Assembly: GCF_000385335.1 (NCBI RefSeq)
Contig: NZ_ARWA01000001.1
Span: 3,302,001 to 3,366,000 of the forward strand
Reading direction: 5' to 3'
Length of the DNA: 64,000 nucleotides
DNA from: Methyloferula stellata AR4
GTDB lineage: Bacteria; Pseudomonadota; Alphaproteobacteria; Rhizobiales; Beijerinckiaceae
The first letter of the stretch is position 1, and each line of letters begins with the position of its first letter. Position numbers and translations under genes: made by a program. Below are positions 49,253 to 58,566 of the stretch, piece by piece. A model generated the notes under the pieces. The model was not told where the DNA came from. It saw only the letters and a list, made by a program, of their open reading frames with translations, and ran no database searches.

Positions 49253-49270
49253 CTGTAAAATAAGCGTCAT
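49253..49270 (+). promoter_or_regulatory. Possible Pho box upstream of ptxA
   Basis: CTGTAAA-ATAA-GCGTCAT resembles two 7-bp direct repeats (consensus CTGTCAT) spaced by four A/T-rich bases, 58 nt upstream of the ptxA start. About 10 of 14 positions fit. It would make the phosphite operon PhoB-responsive. Confidence 0.4.
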
Positions 49271-49328
49271 GGATGCAGTCTATTCAAATCTCAATCGGTA
49301 GCGGCCGATCGATTGGGATTTGCAATTA

Positions 49329-50054
49329 ATGCTTTCGCTCAATGCCGTTTCAGTCGTCTACCCAGGCGAACGAATGGCCATCCACCCGACGACCCTGGCA
49401 TTTGCGCCCGACCAATTCACGGTCATTCTGGGGCCGTCGGGCGCTGGCAAATCGACCTTGCTGCGGACTCTAAACGGTCTTGTCCGTCCGTCGTCCGGGG
49501 CTGTGACGGTCGATAAACTCGGTGAGCTTGTCGGGCGGCTGCGAATGCGCCGGCACCGTGCGAGCACCGCGATGGTTTTTCAGCAGCATCATCTGATCGG
49601 GCGCATCTCGGTGCTTCGCAACGTGCTGATGGGCCGCCTTGGCTATTATTCGACCGCGCGCAGCCTGCTGCCTCTACCCCGGCGCGATCATTTGATCGCG
49701 ATGGAAAGTCTCGACAAGGTCGGCCTCGCCGACGTCGCCCTCGTTCGCGCCGATACGCTCAGCGGCGGCCAACAGCAACGTGTCGGACTGGCCCGAGCCC
49801 TGGCGCAGCAGCCGGGTTTGATCCTCGCCGACGAACCGGTCGCAAGTCTCGATCCTGCAACCGCCCGCCGTGCGCTCACCCTGCTCCACGACATCTGCAA
49901 GCGCGAGTCCATCGCCGCGGTGGTCAGCCTGCATCAGGTCGATCTGGCGCGCGATTTTGCCGACCGCATCGTTGGCCTCTCAAGAGGACGCGTCGTCTTT
50001 GACGGCGAACCCGGCGATCTCAATCAGCAGCAACTCGACCACATCTACCACTGA
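49329..50054 (+). CDS. ptxA: Phosphite/phosphonate ABC transporter ATPase
   Basis: ATP-binding subunit of a PhnC/PtxA-type importer. Walker [11 protein letters not shown]-loop [10 protein letters not shown], signature [15 protein letters not shown], Walker [14 protein letters not shown] and switch His LHQVDLA. About 241 aa from ATG 49329; TTG 49320 is in frame. It begins a five-gene cluster with ptxB, ptxC, ptxD and a LysR gene; the dehydrogenase identifies the operon as a phosphite one. Confidence 0.9.
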   Translation: MLSLNAVSVVYPGERMAIHPTTLAFAPDQFTVILGPSGAGKSTLLRTLNGLVRPSSGAVTVDKLGELVGRLRMRRHRASTAMVFQQHHLIGRISVLRNVLMGRLGYYSTARSLLPLPRRDHLIAMESLDKVGLADVALVRADTLSGGQQQRVGLARALAQQPGLILADEPVASLDPATARRALTLLHDICKRESIAAVVSLHQVDLARDFADRIVGLSRGRVVFDGEPGDLNQQQLDHIYH

Positions 50055-50094
50055 GCCACGCATGGACCCGTCACGCATCCGACACTTCGATTAA

Positions 50095-50973
<879 letters not shown>

Positions 50974-50984
50974 GGCGGGCGGCG

Positions 50985-51821
50985 TTGAGTCTCTTCGTGC
51001 ATTCGGATCGGCCAGAAGCGATGATGGGCGCCTCGGCCGATCTCATCATCGCTCGCGAGCGGGGCAAGCACGCACGATCCGCCATCGCGCTCGCGCTGGT
51101 GCTTGCGATCATCATCGCAAGCGCCGCCTATACGCAACTCTTCGACAGTGCCCGCTTGGCGCGCGGTCTGCCGGCGCTGGCGACGCTGGCGCGCGATATG
51201 ATGCCGCCCGACTTCAGCAACGCGAAAAGCTGGCTGCATCCACTGCTCGACACCGCCGCGATGAGCATAGCCGGGACGGCGATGGCCGTTCTGCTGTCGC
51301 TGCCGCTTGCGGTTCTCGCGGCGCGTAACACCTCGCCCAACCTTGTCGTTTACGGCTTGGCGCGTGGCCTTCTCAACACCTTGCGGGCCATTCCGGAACT
51401 GATCATCGGCATTGTTTTCGTGGCCGCCGTCGGCTTCGGCGCCTTACCCGGAGTCTTGGCGCTCGGTCTTCATTCGATCGGCATGATCGGCAAATTCTTT
51501 GCCGAGGCGATCGAGCATTGCGACGAGAAGCCCGTCGAGGCCGCACTGTCCGTCGGTGCGACGCCTCTCCAGGTGATCGTGCATGCCATCTTGCCGCAAG
51601 TGGCTCCGCAGCTGGCCGATGTCGCGCTCTATCGCTGGGAATACAATTTCCGCGCCTCGACGGTCATGGGCATGGTCGGCGCGGGCGGGATCGGCTTCGA
51701 GCTCATAGGGTCGTTGCGCTTGATGCAGTACCAGGAGGTTTCCGCCTTGCTCCTGGTGATCCTGGCAGCGGTCACTCTGGTCGACAGCCTCGGAGCCGGC
51801 CTGCGGCGGCATCTACGATGA
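50985..51821 (+). CDS. ptxC: Phosphite/phosphonate ABC transporter permease
   Basis: Inner-membrane permease of PhnE/PtxC type with about six helices (AIALALVLAIIIASAAY, TAAMSIAGTAMAVLLSLPLAVL, IIGIVFVAAVGFGALPGVLALGL, MGMVGAGGIGFELIGSL, ALLLVILAAVTLVDSLG). The EAA loop reads EAALSVGATPLQVIVHAILPQ. 278 aa from TTG 50985; ATG 51021 is an alternative. It overlaps ptxD by 4 nt. Confidence 0.88.
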   Translation: MSLFVHSDRPEAMMGASADLIIARERGKHARSAIALALVLAIIIASAAYTQLFDSARLARGLPALATLARDMMPPDFSNAKSWLHPLLDTAAMSIAGTAMAVLLSLPLAVLAARNTSPNLVVYGLARGLLNTLRAIPELIIGIVFVAAVGFGALPGVLALGLHSIGMIGKFFAEAIEHCDEKPVEAALSVGATPLQVIVHAILPQVAPQLADVALYRWEYNFRASTVMGMVGAGGIGFELIGSLRLMQYQEVSALLLVILAAVTLVDSLGAGLRRHLR

Positions 51822-52822
51822 GAGACAAAGTGAATATGCGCAAAATCGTGGTCGCCAACTGGGTCGAAAAGGAAGTCCTGGATTACCTGCGCGCCTATGG
51901 AACAGTGGAAGCGAATACAACCTTCGAGCCCTGGTCGGCTGCGGAATTAATCCGGCGCTGCCAGGGTGCGACGGCGCTGTTGTCCTTCATGACAGAAAGC
52001 GTCGACGAGGCGTTCCTGTCCGCCTGTCCTGACCTCAGGATGGTGAGCTGTGCGCTGAAGGGCTACGACAATTACGACGTCGCCGCATGTCGGCGGCGCG
52101 GCGTGGCTCTCAGCATCGTTCCCGACCTGCTCATCGGGCCAACCGCCGAACTCACTGTCGGCCTGATGATCGCGCTTGGCCGCAAGATCCTCAGCGCCGA
52201 CCGCTATATCCGCAGTGGCGCCTTTGCCGGTTGGCGGCCGACGTTTTATGGGACTGGTCTTGCCGGCAGCACCGTTGGATTGATCGGCATGGGAGCTTTG
52301 GGTCAGGCTGTCGCGGCGCGTCTCGCCGGGTTCGACTGCTCGCTGATCTACTTCAGCCAGAACAGGCTCACCGCCGAACAGGAAACGCGTCTCGGCGCCC
52401 GAAAGGTCGGACTCGACGAACTCTTGTCACGCAGCGACTATGTCACCGCCGTTTTGCCGTTGACGCCGGAAACGGTCCATCTTCTAGATGCCGCCGCGAT
52501 CGCGCGTATGAAGCGCGGCGCACTCCTGATCAACACGGGGCGCGGCTCGGTTGTCGACGAAGAAGCGGTCGCGGACGCGCTCGCTTCGGGCCATCTCGGC
52601 GGCTACGCGGCAGACGTCTTTGCCATGGAAGATTGGGCACTTCCGGATCATCCGCCGGCCATTCCGCCCCGGCTGCTCGGGGCGGACAACCGCACGATCC
52701 TGACGTCGCATATCGGCTCCGCCGTCACGAAGGTACGGCTCGAGATCGCGATGGAAGCGGCCCGAAACATCGTGGACTTCCTCGAAGGCCGCGCGCTGCA
52801 AGGCGCACTTGCCGCGAATTGA
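51818..52822 (+). CDS. ptxD: NAD-dependent phosphite dehydrogenase
   Basis: Oxidises phosphite to phosphate with NAD+. It belongs to the D-2-hydroxyacid dehydrogenase fold but has the PtxD-specific landmarks I recall from the Pseudomonas stutzeri enzyme: CALKGYDNYDV, PDLLIGPTAELTVGL, FYGTGLAG, GLIGMGALGQAVAARL (NAD-binding), NTGRGSVVDEEAV (catalytic Arg), GGYAADVFAMEDWA (Glu) and SHIGSAVTKVRLEI (His). 334 aa from ATG 51818, which overlaps ptxC; ATG 51836 aligns better with the Pseudomonas start. The neighbourhood of ABC transporter and LysR genes agrees with a ptxABCDE operon. Confidence 0.93.
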   Translation: MRDKVNMRKIVVANWVEKEVLDYLRAYGTVEANTTFEPWSAAELIRRCQGATALLSFMTESVDEAFLSACPDLRMVSCALKGYDNYDVAACRRRGVALSIVPDLLIGPTAELTVGLMIALGRKILSADRYIRSGAFAGWRPTFYGTGLAGSTVGLIGMGALGQAVAARLAGFDCSLIYFSQNRLTAEQETRLGARKVGLDELLSRSDYVTAVLPLTPETVHLLDAAAIARMKRGALLINTGRGSVVDEEAVADALASGHLGGYAADVFAMEDWALPDHPPAIPPRLLGADNRTILTSHIGSAVTKVRLEIAMEAARNIVDFLEGRALQGALAAN

Positions 52823-52827
52823 AGACG

Positions 52828-53745
52828 ATGCTTGATTTGCGGCATGTGGAAGCTTTCTTGAGCGTTATCTCGGCCGGCAGCTTCCACGGCGGGGCAAAGC
52901 TGATCGGCCGCTCGCAGCCCACATTGAGCCAACAGATCCAGAAACTCGAAGCGGAACTCGGCGCGGTTCTCATCGTCCGTTCGATGGGAGGTTGTCATCT
53001 GACCCAGGCCGGAGCCGCCTTCCGTCCACACGCTCACGCTCTGTTGCAGATGGCGGGCCGGGCTGTCGATGCAGTGCATACCGGCCGGATCAGCCTTGGC
53101 GCCAGCGGGAACATTGGCACTTACCTGCTGCAAGAGAAGGTGGCGCGCTTTGCCGCGCTCGGCTATGCGCTGCCGGATGTCATTGTCGCGCCTAATCCTG
53201 TCCTGGCCGAGAAGCTCGCGACAGGAGAAATAGATCTGGCGCTCATGGAGTGGTGGAACAATCAACCAGCCTTCACCTCCTCGATCTGGCGGCGCGAGGA
53301 GCTGGTGATTATCGTCGCTAAAACGCATCCCTTTGCTTCGAAGGATGAGGTCAGCGCGGAAGATCTCGCCGGGCAACCGATGATCGGCGGAGAAAACGGC
53401 ACCGGCACGGGCCGGCTGTTACGGCAGATGATCGGCGAAGTCGCGGAAACCTTCTCGATCGTTCTTACGCTTGGAAGCACCGAGGCGGTCAAAAATGCGG
53501 TAAAGGCAGGGCTTGGAATATCGGTGGTTTTTGCCAGTGCCGTCGAAGCCGAAGTCGCCGCCGGGCATCTGCACGCCTTGCGCTTGAAAGACAAGACCCT
53601 GCATAAGGATTTGTTTGCCGTACATGCCGCGAACGTGCTCGGCAGCTTCTCGCCTATGCAGGTCTTTATCAAACTGCTTGCCGGCGATCCGGAAGAGGCG
53701 GCAAGGCAGGCTCACGCCGTGGGACAGTCCGGGACGATGGATTAG
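52828..53745 (+). CDS. ptxE: LysR-family regulator of the ptx operon
   Basis: A 305-aa LysR-type regulator. Winged helix MLDLRHVEAFLSVISAGSFHGGAKLIGRSQPTLSQQIQKLE (in pieces), then a periplasmic-binding-type effector domain (GRISLGASGNIGTYLLQEKV, GEIDLALMEWWNNQPAFTS, MIGGENGTGTGRLLRQMI). It is 5 nt after ptxD and last in the operon. It probably senses phosphite or a related state. It converges with panB 15 nt away. Confidence 0.87.
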   Translation: MLDLRHVEAFLSVISAGSFHGGAKLIGRSQPTLSQQIQKLEAELGAVLIVRSMGGCHLTQAGAAFRPHAHALLQMAGRAVDAVHTGRISLGASGNIGTYLLQEKVARFAALGYALPDVIVAPNPVLAEKLATGEIDLALMEWWNNQPAFTSSIWRREELVIIVAKTHPFASKDEVSAEDLAGQPMIGGENGTGTGRLLRQMIGEVAETFSIVLTLGSTEAVKNAVKAGLGISVVFASAVEAEVAAGHLHALRLKDKTLHKDLFAVHAANVLGSFSPMQVFIKLLAGDPEEAARQAHAVGQSGTMD

Positions 53746-53760
53746 GGGTGAATTAAAGCG

Positions 53761-54672
53761 CTATATCGGCCGCCGCTTCTCGAGCATGGAGGCGAACTTC
53801 TCAAGCTCGGCCTCGTCGACCTTGTAGGAATGATCGTCATCTGGAAAAGCGCCCGTCTTCACCTCGGCCACGTAATCCTTGATGCCGGCGACAGCGACTT
53901 CGGTGAGATTGGCGTAACGCTTGGTGAACTTCGGCTTGAAATCCGTGAAGACGCCCAAAAGATCATAGGCGAGCAGGATCTGGCCGTCGCAGCCGACGCC
54001 CGCGCCTATGCCGATGGTCGGGATTTTAAGCTGTTGCGAGATCAGTTTGGCGATCGGCGCGGGCACAGCTTCGAACTCCAACATGAAGCAGCCGGCATCC
54101 TCGATCGCCAACGCGTCTTCGAGGATCTTCATCGCCGCATCGGCGGTCTTGCCCTGGATTTTAAAGCCCCCGAATGTCGCAATCGTATGCGGCGTCAGGC
54201 CGATGTGAGAGGCCGTCGGAATGCCCGCATCGACGAGTGCTTTCAGAATATGCGCCTGGGATTTGCCGCCCTGCGGCTTGACCGCGTCGCAAAGCGCCTC
54301 CTGCATGAAGCGGGTCGCGTTGGTGAGCGCGCGATCGACCGTATTGTAGCTCTGATAGGGCATGCAGCCGAGAACGAAGGTGTTGGGCGCGCCGCGCCGT
54401 ACCGCCTGCGCATGGAGGACCATCATGTCCATGGTCGCCGGAATCGTGTTGGCATGGCCATGCGCGACCATCGCCAGGCTGTCGCCGACAACCGCGACAT
54501 CGACGCCCGCCATTTCGGCCCATTTCGCGGAGGTATAATCGGGCACCGACACGTAGACCATTTTCTCGCCGGTCGCCTTCGACTTGCGAATGTCCTCGAT
54601 CGTGCGCTTTTCGATTTTTTTTTGAGGAGTCTCGGTTTCGATCTTTGCTTTATTTTCTGTCTGGGCCGCCAT
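53761..54672 (-). CDS. panB: 3-methyl-2-oxobutanoate hydroxymethyltransferase
   Basis: Pantothenate pathway enzyme that adds a hydroxymethyl group from methylene-THF to 2-oxoisovalerate. Motifs: VYVSVPDYTSAKWAEMAGVD, VVGDSLAMVAHGHANTIPAT, HIGLTPHTIATFGGFKIQGK, LEFEAVPAPIAKLISQQLKIPTIGIGAGVGCDGQIL and LLGVFTDFKPKF. About 303 aa. The start is at ATG 54672 (MAAQTEN). The sequence before ~residue 30 is charged (KIETETPQKKIEKRTIED). It is a divergent PanB; the active-site layout is retained. panC is not nearby. Confidence 0.88.
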   Translation of the reverse strand: MAAQTENKAKIETETPQKKIEKRTIEDIRKSKATGEKMVYVSVPDYTSAKWAEMAGVDVAVVGDSLAMVAHGHANTIPATMDMMVLHAQAVRRGAPNTFVLGCMPYQSYNTVDRALTNATRFMQEALCDAVKPQGGKSQAHILKALVDAGIPTASHIGLTPHTIATFGGFKIQGKTADAAMKILEDALAIEDAGCFMLEFEAVPAPIAKLISQQLKIPTIGIGAGVGCDGQILLAYDLLGVFTDFKPKFTKRYANLTEVAVAGIKDYVAEVKTGAFPDDDHSYKVDEAELEKFASMLEKRRPI

Positions 54673-54754
54673 GCGAGCACCGTCTCCTGGTTTTAGGCGC
54701 AAGGCCATCACTTGCCGTCATTGCAAGCAATGACGGCCGACATGAAAGAGGATT

Positions 54755-55063
54755 TTACGAACCCGCGTTTTCATGGAACCTGCTCAACACCAGTTCGATG
54801 TCGGCCGAAGTCATCTCCCACTCGTTTTGGAAATTGGCGACGACCTCGCGCATGAATCGATCCTGAAGCGCTATGGCCTTTTGATCGTCGCCGAGATGAT
54901 CGACAAGCAGCGCAAAAGCCAATTGCGACGGCTCCGGTCCTTCATAGCTCCACTCGAACCCGGCTGGAGAATAGAGGTGCCGGCTCGTCTGGGCGTCGAG
55001 AGGCTCGCCGTCGACCGTGACGACAATGCCGTCGATGGTGCGATCCCCGGCATAGGTCTTCAT
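54755..55063 (-). CDS. DUF6166-like small protein
   Basis: A 102-aa protein: MKTYAGDRTIDGIVVTVDGE, LDAQTSRHLYSPAGFEWSYEG, GPEPSQLAFALLVDHLGDD, ALQDRFMREVVANFQNEWEM. The motif FEWSYEGPEPSQLAFALL recalls the DUF6166 family. No signal peptide. It overlaps the small membrane protein gene by 4 nt. Function unknown. Confidence 0.7.
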   Translation of the reverse strand: MKTYAGDRTIDGIVVTVDGEPLDAQTSRHLYSPAGFEWSYEGPEPSQLAFALLVDHLGDDQKAIALQDRFMREVVANFQNEWEMTSADIELVLSRFHENAGS

Positions 55064-55278
55064 TTGCTTTGCGCTCCTGGCAATTTAGGACGCGGCGGTT
55101 TGCCGGACGAATGCCGCATGACTTCCGGAAACATCCAGAGACTGAAGATCATGAAGGGTCCGAGAAAGGCGACGGCGCGCTGCGGTCCGATCTCGCCCAA
55201 ATGGCCCATGTAGAACCAGCCGGCCAGAGCCACCAGCCCGACGACGACCGACAATCCGAATTTGATGCGAAACGGCAT
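55060..55278 (-). CDS. Small two-helix membrane protein
   Basis: A 72-aa protein with helices FGLSVVVGLVALAGWFYMG and AVAFLGPFMIFSLWMFPEV, and a basic C-terminus (SSGKPPRPKLPGAQSK). It overlaps the DUF6166-like gene by 4 nt, suggesting a joint unit downstream of the hydroxylase gene. I do not recognise a family. Confidence 0.58.
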   Translation of the reverse strand: MPFRIKFGLSVVVGLVALAGWFYMGHLGEIGPQRAVAFLGPFMIFSLWMFPEVMRHSSGKPPRPKLPGAQSK

Positions 55279-55343
55279 ATCTTGCTCCCATCGTCATGAA
55301 AGGATCGGCCGCCGGGGATGGCGTCCAGCGGCCGATCCTCCTG

Positions 55344-56135
55344 CTACTCCGCGGCTTGAATAGCCTCTGGAGCAGCACGACCCGGCGTACGTGAGGTCTT
55401 TCGCAAGTTTCTCTTCACGTATTTCGTGTCGTAGCCATTGAAGATCGTGCCGAGGAGCCCGCGGTCGAGATCGGATGTGCCGAAGGCCCAGTCCATGATC
55501 GGGAAGGTCAGGTTCATATTGCGCTCCATCATGATGGACTGATCGTGATGCGCCGTATGGTGACGCCTTATCGTATTGATGAAGGGCATGTTGCGCACGA
55601 AGGCATTGTCTTCCACATGGCAGCAAAAGTGCATGAACTCGTAGATCAGATAGACGCTGGTCGTCGTGGTGATAAAGAGCCAGCCGACATTGGCGTCGAA
55701 GGCGAAGCCGAGCAGAATCGCGGCGGGAATCGAAATCAGCGTGAAAGTGGCGAGCGCATAGGTCGGGAAGAAGGTCACGCGATAGTCGCGCTGATCGGCG
55801 AAACGCATCTCATGTTCGGTGAAGAACTGATGATGCTGCAGCGTGTGCCGGTTATAGACCGCGCGCCCGATGGGGTTCATCGATGGGCGGTGCATGACAT
55901 AACGATGCAGCCACCATTCAAAGAAATTGCAGAACAGGAAAGTGACGGGAACCGTGAGAAGCTCCAGAAGGGTCACGTTCTTGATGTTCGAAACATAGAT
56001 ATAAAGCGCCGTCAGACCGATCGTGTAAATGACGGCTATATGCAGAAAGCCGTTGTAGGATCCGGCCACCCGCTCGCGGTATATGGCCCGATAGTGCCGT
56101 TGGCGCTCTGACATTTTGCTCGCCGCGAGTTCCAT
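55344..56135 (-). CDS. Sterol desaturase / fatty acid hydroxylase family protein (second)
   Basis: A 263-aa membrane di-iron enzyme. His motifs: WWLHRYVMHR, NRHTLQHHQFF, HFCCHVED and HHTAHHDQ. Helices include FLHIAVIYTIGLTALYIYVS, ELLTVPVTFLFCNFFEW and FTLISIPAAILLGFAFD. ATG 56135 has AAGGAG 6 nt upstream. It shares an operator-like sequence with the MFS gene upstream (56158-56184) and so is probably regulated by the neighbouring GntR protein. The lipid substrate is unknown. Confidence 0.87.
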   Translation of the reverse strand: MELAASKMSERQRHYRAIYRERVAGSYNGFLHIAVIYTIGLTALYIYVSNIKNVTLLELLTVPVTFLFCNFFEWWLHRYVMHRPSMNPIGRAVYNRHTLQHHQFFTEHEMRFADQRDYRVTFFPTYALATFTLISIPAAILLGFAFDANVGWLFITTTTSVYLIYEFMHFCCHVEDNAFVRNMPFINTIRRHHTAHHDQSIMMERNMNLTFPIMDWAFGTSDLDRGLLGTIFNGYDTKYVKRNLRKTSRTPGRAAPEAIQAAE

Positions 56136-56157
56136 GGGCGTCTCCTTTGTCGCTATG

Positions 56158-56184
56158 TTTCTAGCATATCACTGATATATCAGT
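56158..56184 (-). promoter_or_regulatory. Putative GntR operator, copy 1 (before hydroxylase gene)
   Basis: TTTCTAGCATAT-N4-GATATATCAGT, whose inner CTGATATATCAG is a perfect palindrome. It lies about 23 nt upstream of the hydroxylase start and matches copy 2 (57690-57716) at 22 of 27 positions. Confidence 0.65.
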
Positions 56185-56226
56185 TTGCAATGGTTGCGGT
56201 TGGTAGCGGGCAAAATTCCCACGCAA

Positions 56227-57642
56227 TTAATGCGAGAGCACTTCCAACGCCTTGCCCTTGGTTTCGATGCCGAGGGCAAAGACCACGGCCGCGGCGATTA
56301 CGAAAGATCCCGCGCCCAAGGCGAAGACACCGCCCTGCCCGAGCGACGGCAAGATGACTCCGATGAGATAGGGACCCAGCAGCGATCCGAGACGCCCGAC
56401 GGCCGAGGCGCAGCCAGCGCCCGTCGCGCGTGCCCGGGTCGGATAGAGTTCCGGCGTATAGGCATAGAGGACCGACCACATGCCGAAGAGGAAGAACTGC
56501 ATCGTCAGGCCGAAGACGATCAGCCAGACGAACGACGGCGAATGTCCGTAAAGATAGGCGGCGGCCGCGCTGCCGAGCAGCATCAGGATGCAGGTCGGCT
56601 TGCGCCCCCAGACCTCGACGAGAATCGCCGAGGCGATGAAGCCAGGAATGCCCGCGAGCGAGATCCAAATCGTATAAGTCACCGATTTGCTCACGCTATA
56701 GCCAGCGTCCTGCAAAAGCGCGCCGAGCCAGGTCGTGAGACCATAGAATCCGAGCAGCGCGAAAAACCAGGTGAGCCAGATCATCACGGTGCGGGGCGCA
56801 TAGGTCGGCGTCCAAATCTCCAGGAAGGAAAATTTGCGCTCTTTCAGCACCCGCGCCGGAAGCGGTTCGGGCTCCGGCAGCGGGCGGCCATCGAGACGCG
56901 CGCTGACTTTGGCTTCGATTTCGTTCATGACCCGGTCGGCTTCGGCCTGATGGCCGTGGTCGGCCAGCCAGCGCGGCGATTCAGGGACGAGAAACCGGAT
57001 CACGAACAGAAAGAGCGATGGGACCGCTTGCGCCAGGAAGACCGCGCGCCAGTCGAAATATTGGAGAAGCACGAGGCTCAACAGACCGGCCGTGATGAAG
57101 CCCAGCGGCCAGAAGCCTTCGAGAATGGCCATATAGCGGCCGCGCGTGCCGGCCGGCAGAAACTCGGAGGCCATGGCCAAGCCGACCGGAAATTCCATGC
57201 CCATGCCGAAGCCCAAAAGCAATCGGGCATAGCCGAGCGTAAGTGCATCCGGCGCAAAGGAGCACCAGAGGCTTCCCAAGCCCCAAAAGATCATACTGAC
57301 CTGAAAGACGCGCTTTCTGCCGAAGCGGTCGGCCGCCATTCCCGACAAGGCGGCGCCAACGAACATGCCGACAAAACTCATGCTCGAGAGGAGTCCGGCT
57401 TGCGCGGTCGAAAGATCGAACTGCTTGCGGATCGAGCCAAGCACGAAGGTGAGCGAACCGAGATCGATCGAGTCGAAGAGCCAAGCCGTTGCGATGATGG
57501 CGAAAATTCCGCGTTGATATGCGGTCATCGGCAGGCGCTCGAGCCTCGCCGCGATCAGCACATCCTCCATGGAGGCGGTACTCGCCCGCTCCGCGTCAAA
57601 CGCCGCCGTTTCGGTAACGGAAGATGCGATCCCGCCCGCCAT
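56227..57642 (-). CDS. MFS transporter (sugar/aromatic acid-like)
   Basis: A 471-aa major facilitator protein with about 12 helices. The motif GMAADRFGRKRVFQ is the family A-loop; PESPRWLADHGHQAEADRVM and ELYPTRARATGAG are typical of the SP/aromatic acid:H+ symporter type. A central cytosolic loop (~245-295) is long. ATG 57642 follows GGGAGG. It is divergent from a GntR regulator and shares an operator-like motif. The substrate is not known. Confidence 0.88.
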   Translation of the reverse strand: MAGGIASSVTETAAFDAERASTASMEDVLIAARLERLPMTAYQRGIFAIIATAWLFDSIDLGSLTFVLGSIRKQFDLSTAQAGLLSSMSFVGMFVGAALSGMAADRFGRKRVFQVSMIFWGLGSLWCSFAPDALTLGYARLLLGFGMGMEFPVGLAMASEFLPAGTRGRYMAILEGFWPLGFITAGLLSLVLLQYFDWRAVFLAQAVPSLFLFVIRFLVPESPRWLADHGHQAEADRVMNEIEAKVSARLDGRPLPEPEPLPARVLKERKFSFLEIWTPTYAPRTVMIWLTWFFALLGFYGLTTWLGALLQDAGYSVSKSVTYTIWISLAGIPGFIASAILVEVWGRKPTCILMLLGSAAAAYLYGHSPSFVWLIVFGLTMQFFLFGMWSVLYAYTPELYPTRARATGAGCASAVGRLGSLLGPYLIGVILPSLGQGGVFALGAGSFVIAAAVVFALGIETKGKALEVLSH

Positions 57643-57689
57643 GGTAACCCTCCCGATGACTTTTTCGTTATTGGTAAACGTCTCACATA

Positions 57690-57716
57690 TTTCTAACATA
57701 TGGAAGATATATCAGT
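57690..57716 (-). promoter_or_regulatory. Putative GntR operator, copy 2 (before MFS gene)
   Basis: TTTCTAACATAT-N4-GATATATCAGT, 47 nt upstream of the MFS start and 90 nt upstream of the gntR-like start. It is nearly identical to copy 1. The paired sites suggest a small regulon of MFS plus fatty acid hydroxylase. Confidence 0.65.
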
Positions 57717-57805
57717 CTCCAACTTTCGTCGATGGACCGGTTTGGCTGTGATCCCTGCTTCGTGCATGCTATGCTTCGCATGTCGATCCGGTCTTTGAGA
57801 TTCTT

Positions 57806-58543
57806 ATGATTCAAGCAGTTAGAAGTTCGAAGTCAACGCCCCGGAAGCGCAAGATTTCGACTCCGCGCCTTACCTCCCCGCGCCTGGCCTCTCCGCTGAT
57901 TGCCGACGATCAATCTCTGACCGACAAGGCCTATCATCAGCTCGAAGAGATGATCACGACGCTGAAACTCGCACCGGGCACGGTTCTGAGCGAGCAAGCC
58001 TTGGTCAAGGAGCTCGGCATCGGCCGGACGCCTGTGCGCGAAGCCCTCCAGAGACTCGGGCGCGATGGACTGCTCGTCGTTTTACCGCGACGCGGGATTC
58101 TCGTGTCCGAGATCAACCTGCGCAGTCAATTGCGTCTGCTTGAAACGCGCCGGGTTTTGGAAAATCTGATCGCCAGGCTGGCGGCAGAGAAGGCAACCGA
58201 TAAAGAGATCAAGGCCTTCGCTGACATTGCGCGCAACATGCGTCAGGCTGCGAAAAGCGCCGATGACATCGCCTTCATGCGTCTCGACCGCGCATTCAAT
58301 GAGCTCGTCGCTGAAGCGTCAAGAAACGAGTTCGCCATGCGCGCGCTCGGCAGCATGAGCTCTCTGTCGCGGCGGTTTTGGTACCAGCATTATAAGGAAG
58401 CCGCCGACCTCCCCCTCTGCGCCAATCTTCATGCGGATGTCTGCGAAGCGATCACACAGCGCAACCCCGCGGCGGCGGCGCAGAACTCGGATAGACTGAT
58501 GGATTATATCGAGAGCTTTGCGCGGCGCACGCTCGATACGTAA
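57806..58543 (+). CDS. GntR-family regulator with FCD domain
   Basis: A 245-aa regulator. After a basic Ser/Thr-rich N-terminus the winged helix reads LTDKAYHQLEEMITTLKLAPGTVLSEQALVKELGIGRTPVREALQRL (in pieces). The FCD ligand domain follows (LLETRRVLENLIARLAAEKATDKEI, FMRLDRAFNELVAEASRN, HADVCEAITQRN, His/Asp ligands visible). It is divergent from the MFS gene, and the shared operator lies in the gap. It probably responds to a small carboxylate or lipid-derived ligand. Confidence 0.9.
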   Translation: MIQAVRSSKSTPRKRKISTPRLTSPRLASPLIADDQSLTDKAYHQLEEMITTLKLAPGTVLSEQALVKELGIGRTPVREALQRLGRDGLLVVLPRRGILVSEINLRSQLRLLETRRVLENLIARLAAEKATDKEIKAFADIARNMRQAAKSADDIAFMRLDRAFNELVAEASRNEFAMRALGSMSSLSRRFWYQHYKEAADLPLCANLHADVCEAITQRNPAAAAQNSDRLMDYIESFARRTLDT

Positions 58544-58566
58544 CGTTGCCGCCCGACGGGTCGCAC

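Noticed and set aside
56185-57696. 503-codon plus-strand frame over the MFS gene
   Set aside because: It is antisense to a clear MFS gene and has no recognisable domain.
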